NCBI GenBank assembly: GCA_963695415.1
Contig: CAVOGL010000005.1
Coordinates: 1-64,000 of the forward strand
Direction of reading: 5' to 3'
DNA from: CAVXWV01 sp963695415
Lineage (GTDB): Bacteria > Chloroflexota > Anaerolineae > Anaerolineales > UBA4823
Length of the DNA stretch: 64,000 nt
In this document: one piece after another, positions 1 to 9,675 of the stretch
How the letters are laid out: the number at the start of each line of letters is the position of its first letter
How positions within the stretch are numbered: the stretch's first letter is position 1
Made by a program: the position numbers and the translations under genes
The notes under the pieces: generated by a model
Seen by the model: the letters and a program-made list of their open reading frames with translations, nothing else
What the model was told of the DNA's origin: nothing
The model's database searches: none

Positions 1-19
1 ATTTACAGAGCTGTACTGT

Positions 20-403
20 TTATCCTTTTGGATAGAAAACGTTGAATGCGATGGCAAAACCACTCATAACTACAAAATACATCCAGGCAATATTTGGAAG
101 GTCCCAGAAGAATAATCCCATAAGGATGACTATCGGGTAGAGTGTGTTAAGGATGCGCTCCATCTGGGCAACGATCTTTACTTTTTCCCATGACGTCTCT
201 CTGAAAGCCAAAAACGATGCTATAGCAAGTCCCAGAATGGCTGTGCCGAACATCCTGAATACTTGAGGTACCTGGTTAGAGAGGCAACCTGTCAGATCAC
301 CCCACAACACTGGGGTGAACAGGTAGATTAGGGCAAAGATTGTCATCATGACGCCATGGGTCAGGAATGTATACCTAAGCCCGGCTGAGACTTGCTTATC
401 CAT
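20..403 (-). CDS. Small multi-pass membrane protein, unknown function
   Basis: 127 aa with about four hydrophobic segments (near residues 12-32, 48-66, 85-103, 106-124). No catalytic motif is visible. It follows the epimerase-like gene with an 11-bp gap and is probably its operon partner. No good Shine-Dalgarno precedes the ATG, so translation may be coupled to the upstream gene. It is similar in size and topology to the membrane protein at 1562-1939. Function unknown. Confidence 0.7.
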   Translation of the reverse strand: MDKQVSAGLRYTFLTHGVMMTIFALIYLFTPVLWGDLTGCLSNQVPQVFRMFGTAILGLAIASFLAFRETSWEKVKIVAQMERILNTLYPIVILMGLFFWDLPNIAWMYFVVMSGFAIAFNVFYPKG

Positions 404-414
404 ATTGAAAGAAC

Positions 415-1393
415 TTAGCTGGAAGAGAAAGAGGCAACGACTTCTCGAAGAGCATCACGGATGGGCATATAAGTGATACCCAGTTCTTTCTCCGCTTTGC
501 TGCCATCTACCATGAAACCTTGTTTCATAAGGTTGACCTGATCCACAGACAGGTCCAACCATGGTGGTATTTTTGTCAGGCTCGAGAGGCTCGTCAGCAT
601 TCGGGCAGTGAGTACAACCATTGGCGTTGGAAGACGAAGGAAGGGAACTGGCAACCCGGCGATTTCACACACCATCCGGTTCAATTCTCCCCAGGTCATA
701 TTGGCGCTGCTGACCAGGTACTTTTCTCCGATGTTGTTTTCCTTTTGCAGGGCATTCAGGATGGCGGTACAGACATCGCCCACATAAACAAATGGGAATG
801 TTTGCTTGATGAAGATCTGCGCTGGCATCCGCCGCTGAGCAAGGTTTTTGATATACCTCCCGGCAGCTTTTGGGTCGTTCGCTCCCACAACAGCGGTCGG
901 ATAGATCATAACCAGCGGCAGGTTCTTTTCTCGGAACATTTCCCATGCAATGAGATCCCCCGCCCGTTTGGTTTGTGCATATTCGCTGGCGCACTCCGCG
1001 CCCGGATCGCTTTCCTCCCGGATCGGCCATTGTGCATTGCCATAGGTAGCCGCTGTGCTTACGTGTACGATCTTGGAAATCCCCGTCTCGAGGGCGCTTT
1101 CCATCACATTGCGGATTCCAAGAATATTTACGTCCTTATATACCTGCCGGTCAGGAGTCCAGAGCGTAAAATTGCTGGCAAGATTTACCAGCCAATCACA
1201 GCCCTGCATGCCTTTCCATAGCGAAGACTTATCGGTCACATCGCCAAGGACGATCGCAGCACTCGCCTCTTGCAAACCACTCACATCGCTGGTTTTTCTT
1301 GCAAGACAGACCAGTTCATGTTCAGTTTGAGCCAGGCACTTTAACCAAGTGGCTTCCAATGAAACCAGTTCCTCCAGTAATAAATATTTTCAT
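415..1393 (-). CDS. NAD-dependent epimerase/dehydratase (extended SDR), one frameshift
   Basis: Extended short-chain dehydrogenase/reductase, probably oxidising or epimerising a small NAD(P)-bound substrate. The ATG at 1393 is preceded by AAGGAG and encodes MKIFITGGTGFIGSHLVK, the GxxGxxG nucleotide-binding motif. The frame is then lost at an AAA run near 1340-1345. Removing one A joins it to the remaining ~312 codons. Further family marks are DVTDKSSLWKGMQGCDWLVNLA, VSTAATYG and the catalytic-type SEYAQTKRAGD (YxxxK). It lies in a - strand operon with small membrane proteins. The substrate cannot be told. Confidence 0.85.
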
Positions 1394-1561
1394 TTCAGGT
1401 TCTCCTTGATAATTCGAGTGCTTATGGTGGAAGCGGATGGCGCCCAGACCTCCGTTTCCCTCAGGTGATCGTCAGCCTATATGCGGCTTTGGAACTTCGG
1501 TTGGGATTTTTTAAGCTTCTTGAGCCGTATGGAGGCTATTCCCAAAAGCATCTTACATTCC

Positions 1562-1939
1562 TTATGGCTTCGGGGGGACGATCAAGAAATATCCAAACCC
1601 CACCGCGAAGAACAGGTAGATCGCCAGGGCAAACCATAATAGTGGTCCACCCACGCCTGAAATCAGGGCAATCGCCGTGACCACAAAACCGATGGCATCA
1701 TATACGCACAAGCCCAGGATGATAGCCCGGCGAGCATCCGACTCAACAGCCATTCTGGCAAACCAGGTGACCATCAGGTTGCCTATCAAGGATGCGCCGT
1801 ATTCCTGGGCTGCGAAAGCGCCCCCCTCGCTCAAGGTTAGCCCAAAGAGCGAATAGGTAAAGACGGGTACAAACAAGATCGGTAAGCCAAGCGAGAGACA
1901 GACAATGGCTTTAATGATCATTACTGTTTGGAATTTCAT
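1562..1939 (-). CDS. Small four-helix membrane protein, unknown function
   Basis: 125 aa with hydrophobic segments at about residues 7-30, 45-62, 72-92 and 97-120. The start is supported by GAAAGGAG upstream of the ATG. It sits between a 62-aa membrane protein and the epimerase-like gene in the same direction, so the three are likely co-transcribed. No enzymatic motif is seen. Confidence 0.7.
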   Translation of the reverse strand: MKFQTVMIIKAIVCLSLGLPILFVPVFTYSLFGLTLSEGGAFAAQEYGASLIGNLMVTWFARMAVESDARRAIILGLCVYDAIGFVVTAIALISGVGGPLLWFALAIYLFFAVGFGYFLIVPPKP

Positions 1940-1952
1940 CGAATACTCCTTT

Positions 1953-2141
1953 CTAAATCCTTGAGAGATCGATCCCCGGCGCCTTTCTATCCTTGACAGT
2001 TTTCAGATTGAGCAGCGTCAGGGGGAAAACAACACCCATGCTGATAAACAGGAAAAGCCAGAAAATGCTGTTCTGAAGGATGAGCAGCCTCTGAAGGCTG
2101 CGGGTGATACGTGTGGGATCAATTTCGTAGAAGGTGTTCAT
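1953..2141 (-). CDS. 62-aa single-pass membrane protein
   Basis: Short protein with one strong hydrophobic stretch (residues about 20-45, ILQNSIFWLFLFISMG). The reading frame extends upstream of this ATG, but that part would run into the divergent regulator gene. I chose the internal ATG because it leaves a 139-bp intergenic region. It is the first gene of the - strand operon. Function unknown. Confidence 0.5.
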   Translation of the reverse strand: MNTFYEIDPTRITRSLQRLLILQNSIFWLFLFISMGVVFPLTLLNLKTVKDRKAPGIDLSRI

Positions 2142-2280
2142 ATCTTGTATAATACGGATGCATCGTAAAAGAATCGTTAAACCATCGCAATACCACACAA
2201 AGTTACCCGGCAGGCTCGCTGCCAGAGTTACAACAAGATCACCTGATGCTTCCATACTCTGGTTCAATAAGGCGGAACAG

Positions 2281-5200
2281 ATGTTGGAGATCACGACTTT
2301 AGGCGGACTCTCGATCCAGACTGATAGCCAGGCAATCCAGGAGATGCCGTCTCATAAGGCGCAAGCCCTGTTGGTCTACCTTGCTGTTGAGAGACGACCG
2401 CAAAGCCGCACTATGCTGGCCTCCCTTTTATGGCCCGAAGCCAGCGGTGATCATGCCCTGACCAGCCTGCGGGTCGCCTTGAGCAGCTTGCGTAAACCAT
2501 TGGGGGAATACCTTGAAATTGGGCGCGAAAAGGTGGGCATCAAAACCAATGCTCACGTGTTCCTGGATGTATCCGAATTCGAGCTGAAGCTTGGTTGCCG
2601 GCTGGTGGAGCAAGCTCTGCAGCTCTACCAGGGTGAGTTCCTGGCAGGTTTCCAGCTCAAAGACAGCCTTGATTTCGAGGATTGGACCCGCTGGAAGGGC
2701 AAATCCCTGCGCACACAGGCAATCGGTGCCTTGCACAGCGCCATCGAAGCGTCTCTTGAAATGGGGAATTTTGAAAAAGGGGAAGCGCTTGCCATGCGAT
2801 TAATGGAAATCGACCCGCTCGATGAACTTGCCCACCAGCAAACCATCCTGCTCCTGGCTTTGTCCGGAAAGCGTAACGCTGCCCTGGCTCACTACAAAAA
2901 TTGCTGCCAGGTCTTACAAGATGAATTAGGCATCGAACCCGCACAGGAGACTCGAACCCTCCATGAACAGGTCTTGCGCGGTGAAAAACCCGCAGGGAGG
3001 CAGTTTCTCCGTTATCCGCATAATCTGCCTGCTCCGAAAACCAGTTTCATCGGCAGGGAAGAAGAGTTGGCGCAGATTCTGCAGCTTCTCCACGATCCGG
3101 CTTGCCGCATGCTGACCCTGGTGGGACCCAGCGGAATTGGAAAGACCCGCCTGGCGATCCAGGCTGCCAGGCAGTCTTTGCACTCCTTTTCGGATGGAAT
3201 CTGGTTTGTTCCCATCGAACCACTCGCCCACCTTGATTACCTTGTTCCTGCAATCGCCGATGCTATCGAGTTCAAGATCGACAGTATTGCCAGCGAGCAG
3301 GGAGCAAAATACCAGTTGTTCGACTACTTGCGCAACCGGTCCATTCTATTGATCCTCGATGGATTTGAAAGCCTGCTTTCCGGCGCCGGTTTGTTATCGG
3401 AAATCCTGGAACGGGCTCCCCAGGTTAAAATGCTGGTGACCACCCGGCAGCGCTTGGATTTGAAGGCTGAATGGCCGATGCATGTGACCGGTTTACCTGT
3501 CCCCGCGGCTGCTGATCCAGCCAGGTTGGATGATGCCAGTGCCCTTAACTTGTTTACCGATCGTGCCCGGCAGATCCGCACCGACTTCCAGCTTTCGGAT
3601 ACCAATCGGGAGCATTCGATCCGCATATGCCAGTTGGTGGATGGTATGCCGCTTGGCATCGAACTGGCTGCCTCCTGGGCTTCCATCCTCACCTTGCCTG
3701 TGATCGCCAGCGAGATCGAAAACAGCCTGGACTTCCTAGCCACCTCTATGCGCGATGTGCCAGAAAAGCATCGCAGCTTGCCGCGCCGCCCTCGATCGCT
3801 CCTGGCTGCTCCTGACCGAAGATCTGCGCACGCTCTTCTGCAAACTCTCTGTTTTCTGCGGGGGGTTCGATCGCAATGCAGCCCTGTCGGTAGCTGGCGC
3901 AAGCCTTGAGTTATTATCCGGTTTGATGGAGAGATCCCTGCTGAAGAGAAGCAACGAAGGACGCTTCTACCTGCATGACCTGCCCAAGAAATATGCTGCC
4001 GAGAGGCTCGCTGAAAACGAAACAATGCTAGAAGAATGCTGCGAGCGCCACTCCCGTTACTACGTGGATCTCTTGATCGAGCTCGAAGACGATTTGATGG
4101 GGTCAAAGATCAATGCTGCCCGAGATGAGGTCAGCAGAGAGATGGACAACGTGCGCGCCAGTGTAAGATGGGCAAGCCTTCATTGGGACGCCCAGGCAGT
4201 ACTGCCAGTATTTCATTCATACCTCACATTCTTTGCAGTCCAAAGCTGGCATGAAGGCGTCAACTCCTTTCGGGATATGGCTGAGGCAAGACGGGAATGG
4301 CTTCAACAAAGGAATGTCAGCTTTACAGCCAATGACGCCGTCATGTTGAGCGCTCGCACCTATCAGGCGTTTTTACTGGCTAACTTGAGCCGGAGCGACG
4401 AAAGTGAGATCATTGCCCGCGCATGCCTGGAACCGCTGACGGCGCTTACCGCTGGAAGAGAATTATCAGCATGCTACCTGAGCATAGGTTTGAATGCCTC
4501 CTTCCGGGGTGAATACGAAGAATCCATCGCTTATTTAGAGAAAGCTGTGCTGCTGGGGAAAGAAAGTAAGCACATCTTGTGGCCGACCTATTTACTGTGG
4601 TTGGGAGAAACGTATTGCCTGAGTGGCGAGTATGAACAAGGAATGATGGCTCTCCAAAAGTGCTATGATGTTTTCGACCAAAGGGGAAGCCAATGGGGTA
4701 AAGCCTTCGCTTTGAGCAAGATGGGAGCGGCAGCAGATGGATTGGGCGCGTATGAGCAGGCCATGCGCTACCACAAAGAAGCCGTCTCGACATTCGAAGA
4801 AATCCAGCAGCCGATCGGAAAAGCTTATATGTTCAGCCGGATGAGTATGAGTGCTTATTTCCTGGAAAATTACGACCATGCAATCCAGTTTGGGCAGCAG
4901 GGTTACGAGACATTCTATTCACTCGGTCACCACTGGGGAATCAATGTCTCCCTTTGCCGGACGGGATTTGCCTACATCGGGCTGGGTGAAACTGAGAAAG
5001 CCCGCGAGTGTTTCATTGCTGCTTTGCGAGCCGTCCTGGGTCAGTCGACCCCGTTGATGTTGTACGCCATTCTTGGCTTAGCATGTTCATTGGTGCAGTC
5101 CAAGCGAGCGCGGCTCGGACTTGCATTATATCGATATGCAAGTGCCAATCCCAAGACGCCTTCAATCTACCCAGTACAGGCAAAACGCTGGTTCGAATAT

Positions 5201-5323
5201 GTACCCTTATCCGCATTGGAGGATAGGTTCGGGGTCGAAATCATACAAAGCGAGTCAGATCCTCTTGAAGCGGTTGCCGAGAGGCTGCTGCAATACTTGG
5301 AAGTTACATACGGGGATAGCTAG
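2281..5323 (+). CDS. BTAD/AfsR-like ATP-dependent transcriptional regulator, one frameshift
   Basis: Large regulator of about 1013 aa. The ATG follows AAGGCGG. In order: an OmpR-type winged-helix N-terminus (MLEITTLGGLSIQ, LLWPEASGDHALTSLRVALS); a BTAD TPR-like domain (about residues 95-240); a STAND/NB-ARC ATPase with P-loop LVGPSGIGKTRLA (about residue 280) and LLILDGFE Walker B; and C-terminal TPR-like helices (YEESIAYLEKAV, YEQAMRYHKEAV). The frame shifts near 3781 (TTGCCGCGCC, one extra C). Removing it gives HRSLRAALDRSW. It is divergent from the membrane/epimerase operon and may regulate it. The ligand is unknown. Confidence 0.88.
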
Positions 5324-5524
5324 TGGGTCAGTTGGCATATTGGATGCCATTTCTGATTCCAGGTCCGGTGAGTGTCGGATATCTCCTAACACTCGTTCTC
5401 GTTCTACCGATGCGTACTTTTTATTTCGACTTCCACTGTGAGGGCAACGGATAGATGTTATTCATTTCCTGTTGAACTGTCTGACCAAATGCAAGATTGC
5501 ATTTCTGGATTTCGTGCCTGCAAC

Positions 5525-6200
5525 CTAAGACAAATGATCCAGTAACTCATGCAACGAATCAATCCGTTCAGGATACTCAACGAAACGGCGTTCACGGTCG
5601 AGAAGAACTGACGGCATTCCTATGGCCGCAGGTCCTTCAATATCGGCGACGAAATCGTCACCAACAAACAGCGTTTGCTCAGGCGCTAATCCAAGATGTT
5701 TCAAGGCATACCAATAGATCTCCGAATGCGGTTTCGCATACCCGACAACGCCCGAAGCCACTACGACATCAAAATACTGCTTGAGATCTGCCGCTTCAAG
5801 TGTTGTCATCAGTGTCGGGGGCCAGTTTGAGACGACACCCATGCGCATCCCGCGGCTGCGAATTTCCTTCAGTACATCATAGGTTTCTGAAAAGACCTCC
5901 CAACCATCTAAGAGAAAGGACTCCTCCATCAAGCGAGCAGCCAGTGCAATATCACCTTCAAACTTAGCCAGTTCCAGGGCGCGTTTGATATGACCGATCC
6001 ATGTTTCTGGAAGATCTTCCTGGTCAGGGGTTCCACCAGCCTTGAGCCATTCTCGTATTGCCTGTTCAATCCCATGCTTTGTAATCTTCTAGTAAAAGCT
6101 CTCCCATATGTGTGACCGCTATTAACGATCTCTCGTGGGGATCCCCGGGTACGTGCAGCAATGTATTGCCTACGTCGAAGAGAACAGCCTCATAATTCAC
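5525..6200 (-). CDS. HAD-IA family hydrolase, one frameshift
   Basis: Haloacid-dehalogenase-type phosphohydrolase of about 224 aa. The GTG start leads directly into motif I, AVLFDVGNTLLH (a DxGNT form). The frame breaks at an AAA run near 6078-6080. Deleting one A restores YKHGIEQAIREWL and the rest. Motif II is VVSNWPP, motif III is the Lys in YAKPHSEIY, and motif IV is LFVGDDFVADIEG. The substrate is probably a small phosphomonoester. No partner genes are evident, and a broken integron cassette lies upstream. Confidence 0.83.
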
Positions 6201-6272
6201 GATTATATTTTACCTGCCTCCCAAAATGCTGTCGATGCAGAGGACAGCTCATTCGCCTTCGATGGGCATGCG

Positions 6273-6368
6273 TCATTCGAGGGTAAGGCCGAGTTCGGTG
6301 AAGAACTCAATGGCGGCATCGATGTCTTCCACCACGATGCCGACGTTGTCCATTCGCTTGACTGTCAT
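6273..6368 (-). pseudogene. VOC/glyoxalase-family cassette gene remnant
   Basis: AAGGAG precedes an ATG starting MTVKRMDNVGIVVEDI, the first beta-strand/helix of vicinal-oxygen-chelate (glyoxalase/bleomycin resistance) proteins. After about 31 codons there is a TGA. The frame continues with RMPIEGE, another family-like segment, then another stop, and homology ends by about 6220. It lies directly after the attC of the pectate-lyase-like cassette, as a second cassette would. The 5' core reads GTAGAC, one T short of GTTAGAC. A decayed cassette gene, not functional. Confidence 0.6.
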
Positions 6369-6382
6369 AATGTCTCCTTGGC

Positions 6383-6438
6383 GTCTACGTCTCAGGTCAG
6401 GCGCGCTGTCAAGCGTCGCCTGCACCTGTGGGTTAGGC
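6383..6438 (-). other. Integron attC site (pectate-lyase cassette, copy 1)
   Basis: On the - strand: R'' GCCTAAC; a hairpin arm CAGGTGCAGGCG pairing with CGCCTGACCTG, leaving one unpaired G (the extrahelical base typical of attC); a short loop; and a degenerate R' GTAGAC. The length of 56 bp matches short classical attC sites. It overlaps the stop codon of the cassette gene. Confidence 0.75.
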
Positions 6439-7414
6439 TATTCTCTCTTGGTCGGAGCCGATCCGATCCTTCGAACTCGAATCGAGGCTCCCCCGTTGCA
6501 ACTGAAGGTCTCAATCGCGCCCACATTCCCCTCGACCACCCAATAATTGATATCAGCAATGCCGAGATTATCGGGGTCGTTGATGTCGTAGATCAGCTTC
6601 TGCCAGACGTTTTGAGGGGTGGTCTGTCCCGGACCCGGCTGTTCCGTGTTCAACTGTTCGATCGAAAAGCCGTGTTTGCCCGAAACGGTGACGTGATGCG
6701 GATTGCGGTACGCGCCCACCGGGCAAATCGCGAGGCATGATGGGCGAAGACAAACTCCAGGCCATTGATGTTGGAGGCCACCACTATGTTGTCTGCATCG
6801 GTATGCTCGTTTACCAGGATGCCGGTATGGAAGCCGGTGACGATTACATTGCGCAGGACGGTCAGCGCGGCGTTATTACATGCCGGAGTTATGAGTCCAC
6901 GGGTGCCGTGGGTGGGGCGCGATGCCTGCACATTGTAAACGCCCGTGTTGACAAACACGTTCTCGATCCGGCACTGCGACGCCCACTCAAGATCGATGCC
7001 GCCGATCACGGGGTCGTCGCTTGTTCTCACGTCCAGGTCTTTCAGCACAACATGAACTCTGGAGAAATGGCCCGGTCCGAGACTCGGGGGCTCTGCACTG
7101 ATGACCGCCGGGCCTGATGTGGACAAGCACTTGACGATGCTGTTGTGGCTGGGCAGTTCCGTACTGCCGATCGTCCCGAAAACCGTTGTCGGCTGGCTCT
7201 CACCGACAATCTCTAGCGCGATCCAATTAGGCTTTGGAATGGCGGGGATGATGAACCGCCCGAGGTAGACGCCAGCTGGCACATAAATCCGACCGCCGCC
7301 GGCTTCGATCACCGCTTTCAGACAGGCCGAAAATGCCGCAGTGTTGTCCGTCTTGTCGTCGCCGACAGCCCCGTAGTTCTGAACGTTGAACACCCGCCTT
7401 ACACTTTCATTCAT
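6438..7414 (-). CDS. Pectate-lyase-superfamily (right-handed beta-helix) protein, cassette copy 1, frameshifted
   Basis: Nearly identical to the intact 325-aa copy at 18555-19532. It begins MNESVRRVFNVQNYGAVGDD, the N-terminal signature of Pectate_lyase_3-type beta-helix proteins (NYGAVGDDKTDNTAAF). No signal peptide is visible. One base is missing near 6718 (CACCGGGC against CACGCGCGC), so the last ~95 residues are out of frame. It is the first cassette: GTTAGGC plus AAGGAGG lies just before the ATG, next to the attI-like segment. Whether it has lyase activity is unknown. Confidence 0.82.
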
Positions 7415-7447
7415 CGTCTGGTTTCCTCCTTGCCTAACGCTTGCTTT

Positions 7448-7577
7448 AGCGGATTGCATAACAGCTTATATACGATTCGCATAAACACCTAATCATTTAG
7501 GGTATTATACGGCACTCTATTTTTATCGGGACGGAATTGCTGTCCCAATTTTCCAACCTGGAAGGACTGTTTGGCTG
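7448..7577. other. attI-like / intI promoter segment, copy 1
   Basis: This segment, beginning AGCGGATTGCATAACAGC and containing ATTATACGGCACTC, occurs three times in the window (also 20930-21060 and 28009-28138). Each copy lies between an integron cassette start core (here GTTAGGC at 7438-7432 on -) and sequence equal or related to the 5' end of intI. This position matches attI of an integron platform. On - it holds a perfect TATAAT (7509-7504), a candidate -10 of a cassette promoter. Confidence 0.72.
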
Positions 7578-7910
7578 CTACCTCCCCGAATTACTGGATC
7601 AAGTTCTTGAAATCCTGCGCATGAAGCACTATGCTTATCGCACCGAACAGGCTTATATCGACTGGATCAAGCGCTACATCCTCTTCCACAAAAAACGCCA
7701 TCCCAAAGACATAAGTGCTGACGAAGAGCAGGCTTTCCTTACTCGTCTGGCAAATGAGCGCCGGATCACAGTATTCACCCGAAACCAGGCACTCAGCGCG
7801 ATCTCATTCCTTTATTAAAAAGTGCTTCAGAAAGAGCTCGATTTACCAGCAGAAATCATCCGGTTAGATGCCCCTGACATTTTCCTGCTGTCCTTTCTTC
7901 CAAAGAAGCC
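7537..7910 (+). pseudogene. intI: Truncated integron integrase (IntI) remnant
   Basis: The first ~93 codons encode the N-terminal core-binding (SAM-like) domain of a tyrosine recombinase. LLDQVLEILRMKHYAYRT, QAYIDWIKRYILFH and NQALSAISFLY are typical of IntI. A TAA interrupts after SFLY, but the frame continues KVLQKELDLPAEIIRLDAP. A shifted frame then gives RHFPAVLSSKEAI, also IntI-like. Homology stops before about 7920, so the catalytic R, H and Y residues are absent. The gene points away from attI, as intI does. It cannot make an active integrase. Confidence 0.8.
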
Positions 7911-7993
7911 ATTTTTATGACCCACCAGATGAGTTAAACAACATGGGACGCATACTGTTGCCATCAAGGTTGGTACTTACTAATTTCTGATGC

Positions 7994-8944
7994 CTACACC
8001 ATGATGACCACGTTTCCCTTTTTATGACCCTTTTCGACATACCTGTGCGCCTCGGTCATCTGCTCCAACGGGTATACATTATCTACGACAGGTTTTAACT
8101 TCCCTGCCTCAATCAATTCTGTGAGAAAGACAAGATCTTTGATTTTCTCACTTGACGACCGTAAACCCGTTGCGGCAAACCTCACCCTCTTCCCGCGGCC
8201 CTTTGCGGTCCACAATGCTTGGAGCATCGTTGCCGGGGTAGGAACTGTAGATAAATAGATACCATCATCCGCTAGCGAGTCTTTGCAGGCAGAAAACGAA
8301 CACTTGCCTACGGTGTCAAAAATAATGTCATATACCATGCCATTTTCGGTAAAATCCTCCTGAGTGTAATCAATCACCGGATCGGCTCCCAAAGATTTGA
8401 CCCATTCTAAATTCGCGGTACTGCATACCCCGGTCACCTCTGCCCCAAAGTACCTGGCAAGCTGTACCGCCGCAGCGCCAACCGATCCAGAAGCGCCATA
8501 GATCAGCACGGTTTGTCCACTCTGAATATTGCCTTTATCTCTCAGAAAAGGTAGTGCGGTTAATGCCCCATTTGGAATGCTGGCTGCCTCTTGATAATTT
8601 ATGTTGGCCGGCTTAATCGCCAGCGCCCCGTTTTCAGGCATGCATTTGTATTCAGCATACGCGCCAAAGTTGTCTATGCCGAACACCTGGTCACCCGGCT
8701 TGAAGCGGGTCACGACGCTGCCGATAGCTTCGATCTCTCCGGCAAACTCTTGTCCCAGGATGGGGTTTCTAGGTCTCAGAAGACCGTTAAAACCTGGGGA
8801 AGCTCTCATATCTGGGTCTTCTTTTACGACAGTCGTCGCAAAAATTTTAATCAGCACCTCATTCGTTTTTGGGGTGGGTTCTTCCACGTCATGAAGATGC
8901 AAAACCTCAGGCGGACCAAATTTTGTGTAAACAATTGCTTTCAT
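7994..8944 (-). CDS. Zinc-independent MDR oxidoreductase (quinone oxidoreductase-like)
   Basis: 316 aa, medium-chain dehydrogenase/reductase. The N-terminal GroES-like fold (MKAIVYTKFGPPEVL, ILGQEFAGEI) is followed by a Rossmann domain with LIYGASGSVGAAAVQLAR, the NADPH-binding AxxGxxG motif. The Cys/His zinc ligands of alcohol dehydrogenases are lacking, so an NAD(P)H:quinone or enone reductase is most likely. The start has AAAAGGA upstream. It is 31 bp downstream of the DUF4395 gene and may belong to that operon. Confidence 0.87.
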   Translation of the reverse strand: MKAIVYTKFGPPEVLHLHDVEEPTPKTNEVLIKIFATTVVKEDPDMRASPGFNGLLRPRNPILGQEFAGEIEAIGSVVTRFKPGDQVFGIDNFGAYAEYKCMPENGALAIKPANINYQEAASIPNGALTALPFLRDKGNIQSGQTVLIYGASGSVGAAAVQLARYFGAEVTGVCSTANLEWVKSLGADPVIDYTQEDFTENGMVYDIIFDTVGKCSFSACKDSLADDGIYLSTVPTPATMLQALWTAKGRGKRVRFAATGLRSSSEKIKDLVFLTELIEAGKLKPVVDNVYPLEQMTEAHRYVEKGHKKGNVVIMV

Positions 8945-8975
8945 TTTTATTTTTCCTTTTCGCAGATAACAATAC

Positions 8976-9638
8976 TTATAGTGAAATAGCCGATTTCACG
9001 ATCATCCACAAGTCCGTAGGATTTGCACTGAACCTGGCGTAAAACAGGATCGCAGCCGCGATGCCAAACAAAAAATAAGCTGTCACAACGCCTTTTTGCA
9101 ATAACGATGTTTTCTGGATCTCTTGTTTCGCCCTGACATCACAGATTTCACCGGGGCAGTATTGCGTTTTTTCTTTATGGAATATTGGATAAAATTTGCA
9201 TCCCAAACAAATGCCAAAAACAGCTTCAAAGAACAAGAATATCAGGCAGACCTGGCAGATCAAACCAGTGATGACGCTATAAGTATTCATCACGACCAAC
9301 AGCAGGAACATGATCGTGGCTAACACCAACCCGATCGTCCAGGCAAACTTTTTTTGAGCCGCGCCGACATATTCGGGGGTTTGATTGCCTACGATCAACC
9401 GCCCGATGATCAATGAAGGCGAATATCTTGGGCTGATCAATACCCGTATGATGAAATCTGTCATGAAGATGGTGTTGACAAACTTGATCAGGAAAAAACT
9501 CTCTTGAAATATGACCAGCATCCAGGCCAGGAACATGAAAAAATACAGGATGCCTGCCGAGGCTCTGATCTCCCGCTCATTTAAAACCGGTATTTGATAA
9601 CCTTCCACTGTTTCTCCAAATTGGTGTATTGTTTTCAT
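8976..9638 (-). CDS. DUF4395-type membrane protein
   Basis: 220 aa with four to five hydrophobic segments. The N-terminal VLNEREIRASAGILYFF and the Cys-containing CLGCKFYPIF ... QYCPGEICD resemble DUF4395 membrane proteins. The ATG at 9638 was chosen over an upstream one because AAAGGAGAG precedes it. The function of the family is unknown; the Cys pairs suggest metal or thiol chemistry (inference). It sits at the 3' side of a run of DUF4386-like genes. Confidence 0.75.
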   Translation of the reverse strand: MKTIHQFGETVEGYQIPVLNEREIRASAGILYFFMFLAWMLVIFQESFFLIKFVNTIFMTDFIIRVLISPRYSPSLIIGRLIVGNQTPEYVGAAQKKFAWTIGLVLATIMFLLLVVMNTYSVITGLICQVCLIFLFFEAVFGICLGCKFYPIFHKEKTQYCPGEICDVRAKQEIQKTSLLQKGVVTAYFLFGIAAAILFYARFSANPTDLWMIVKSAISL

Positions 9639-9675
9639 TTTTCTCTCCTTTTTATGATTGGTATAAATGAGTTTT

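Noticed and set aside
3324..4106. 260-codon frame on - across the BTAD regulator
   Set aside because: Shadow of the regulator's coding strand, Arg/Ser-rich, no start context.
6140..6160. GGATCCCCGGGTAC resembles a pUC polylinker (BamHI-SmaI-KpnI), hinting at vector contamination
   Set aside because: The bases code for HVPGDP within the conserved N-terminus of the HAD gene, and the surrounding frame is continuous; chance similarity.
6135..6740. Long open frame on + (about 200 codons)
   Set aside because: Antisense to the HAD 5' end, VOC remnant, attC and pectate-lyase-like gene; no ribosome binding site or family signal.
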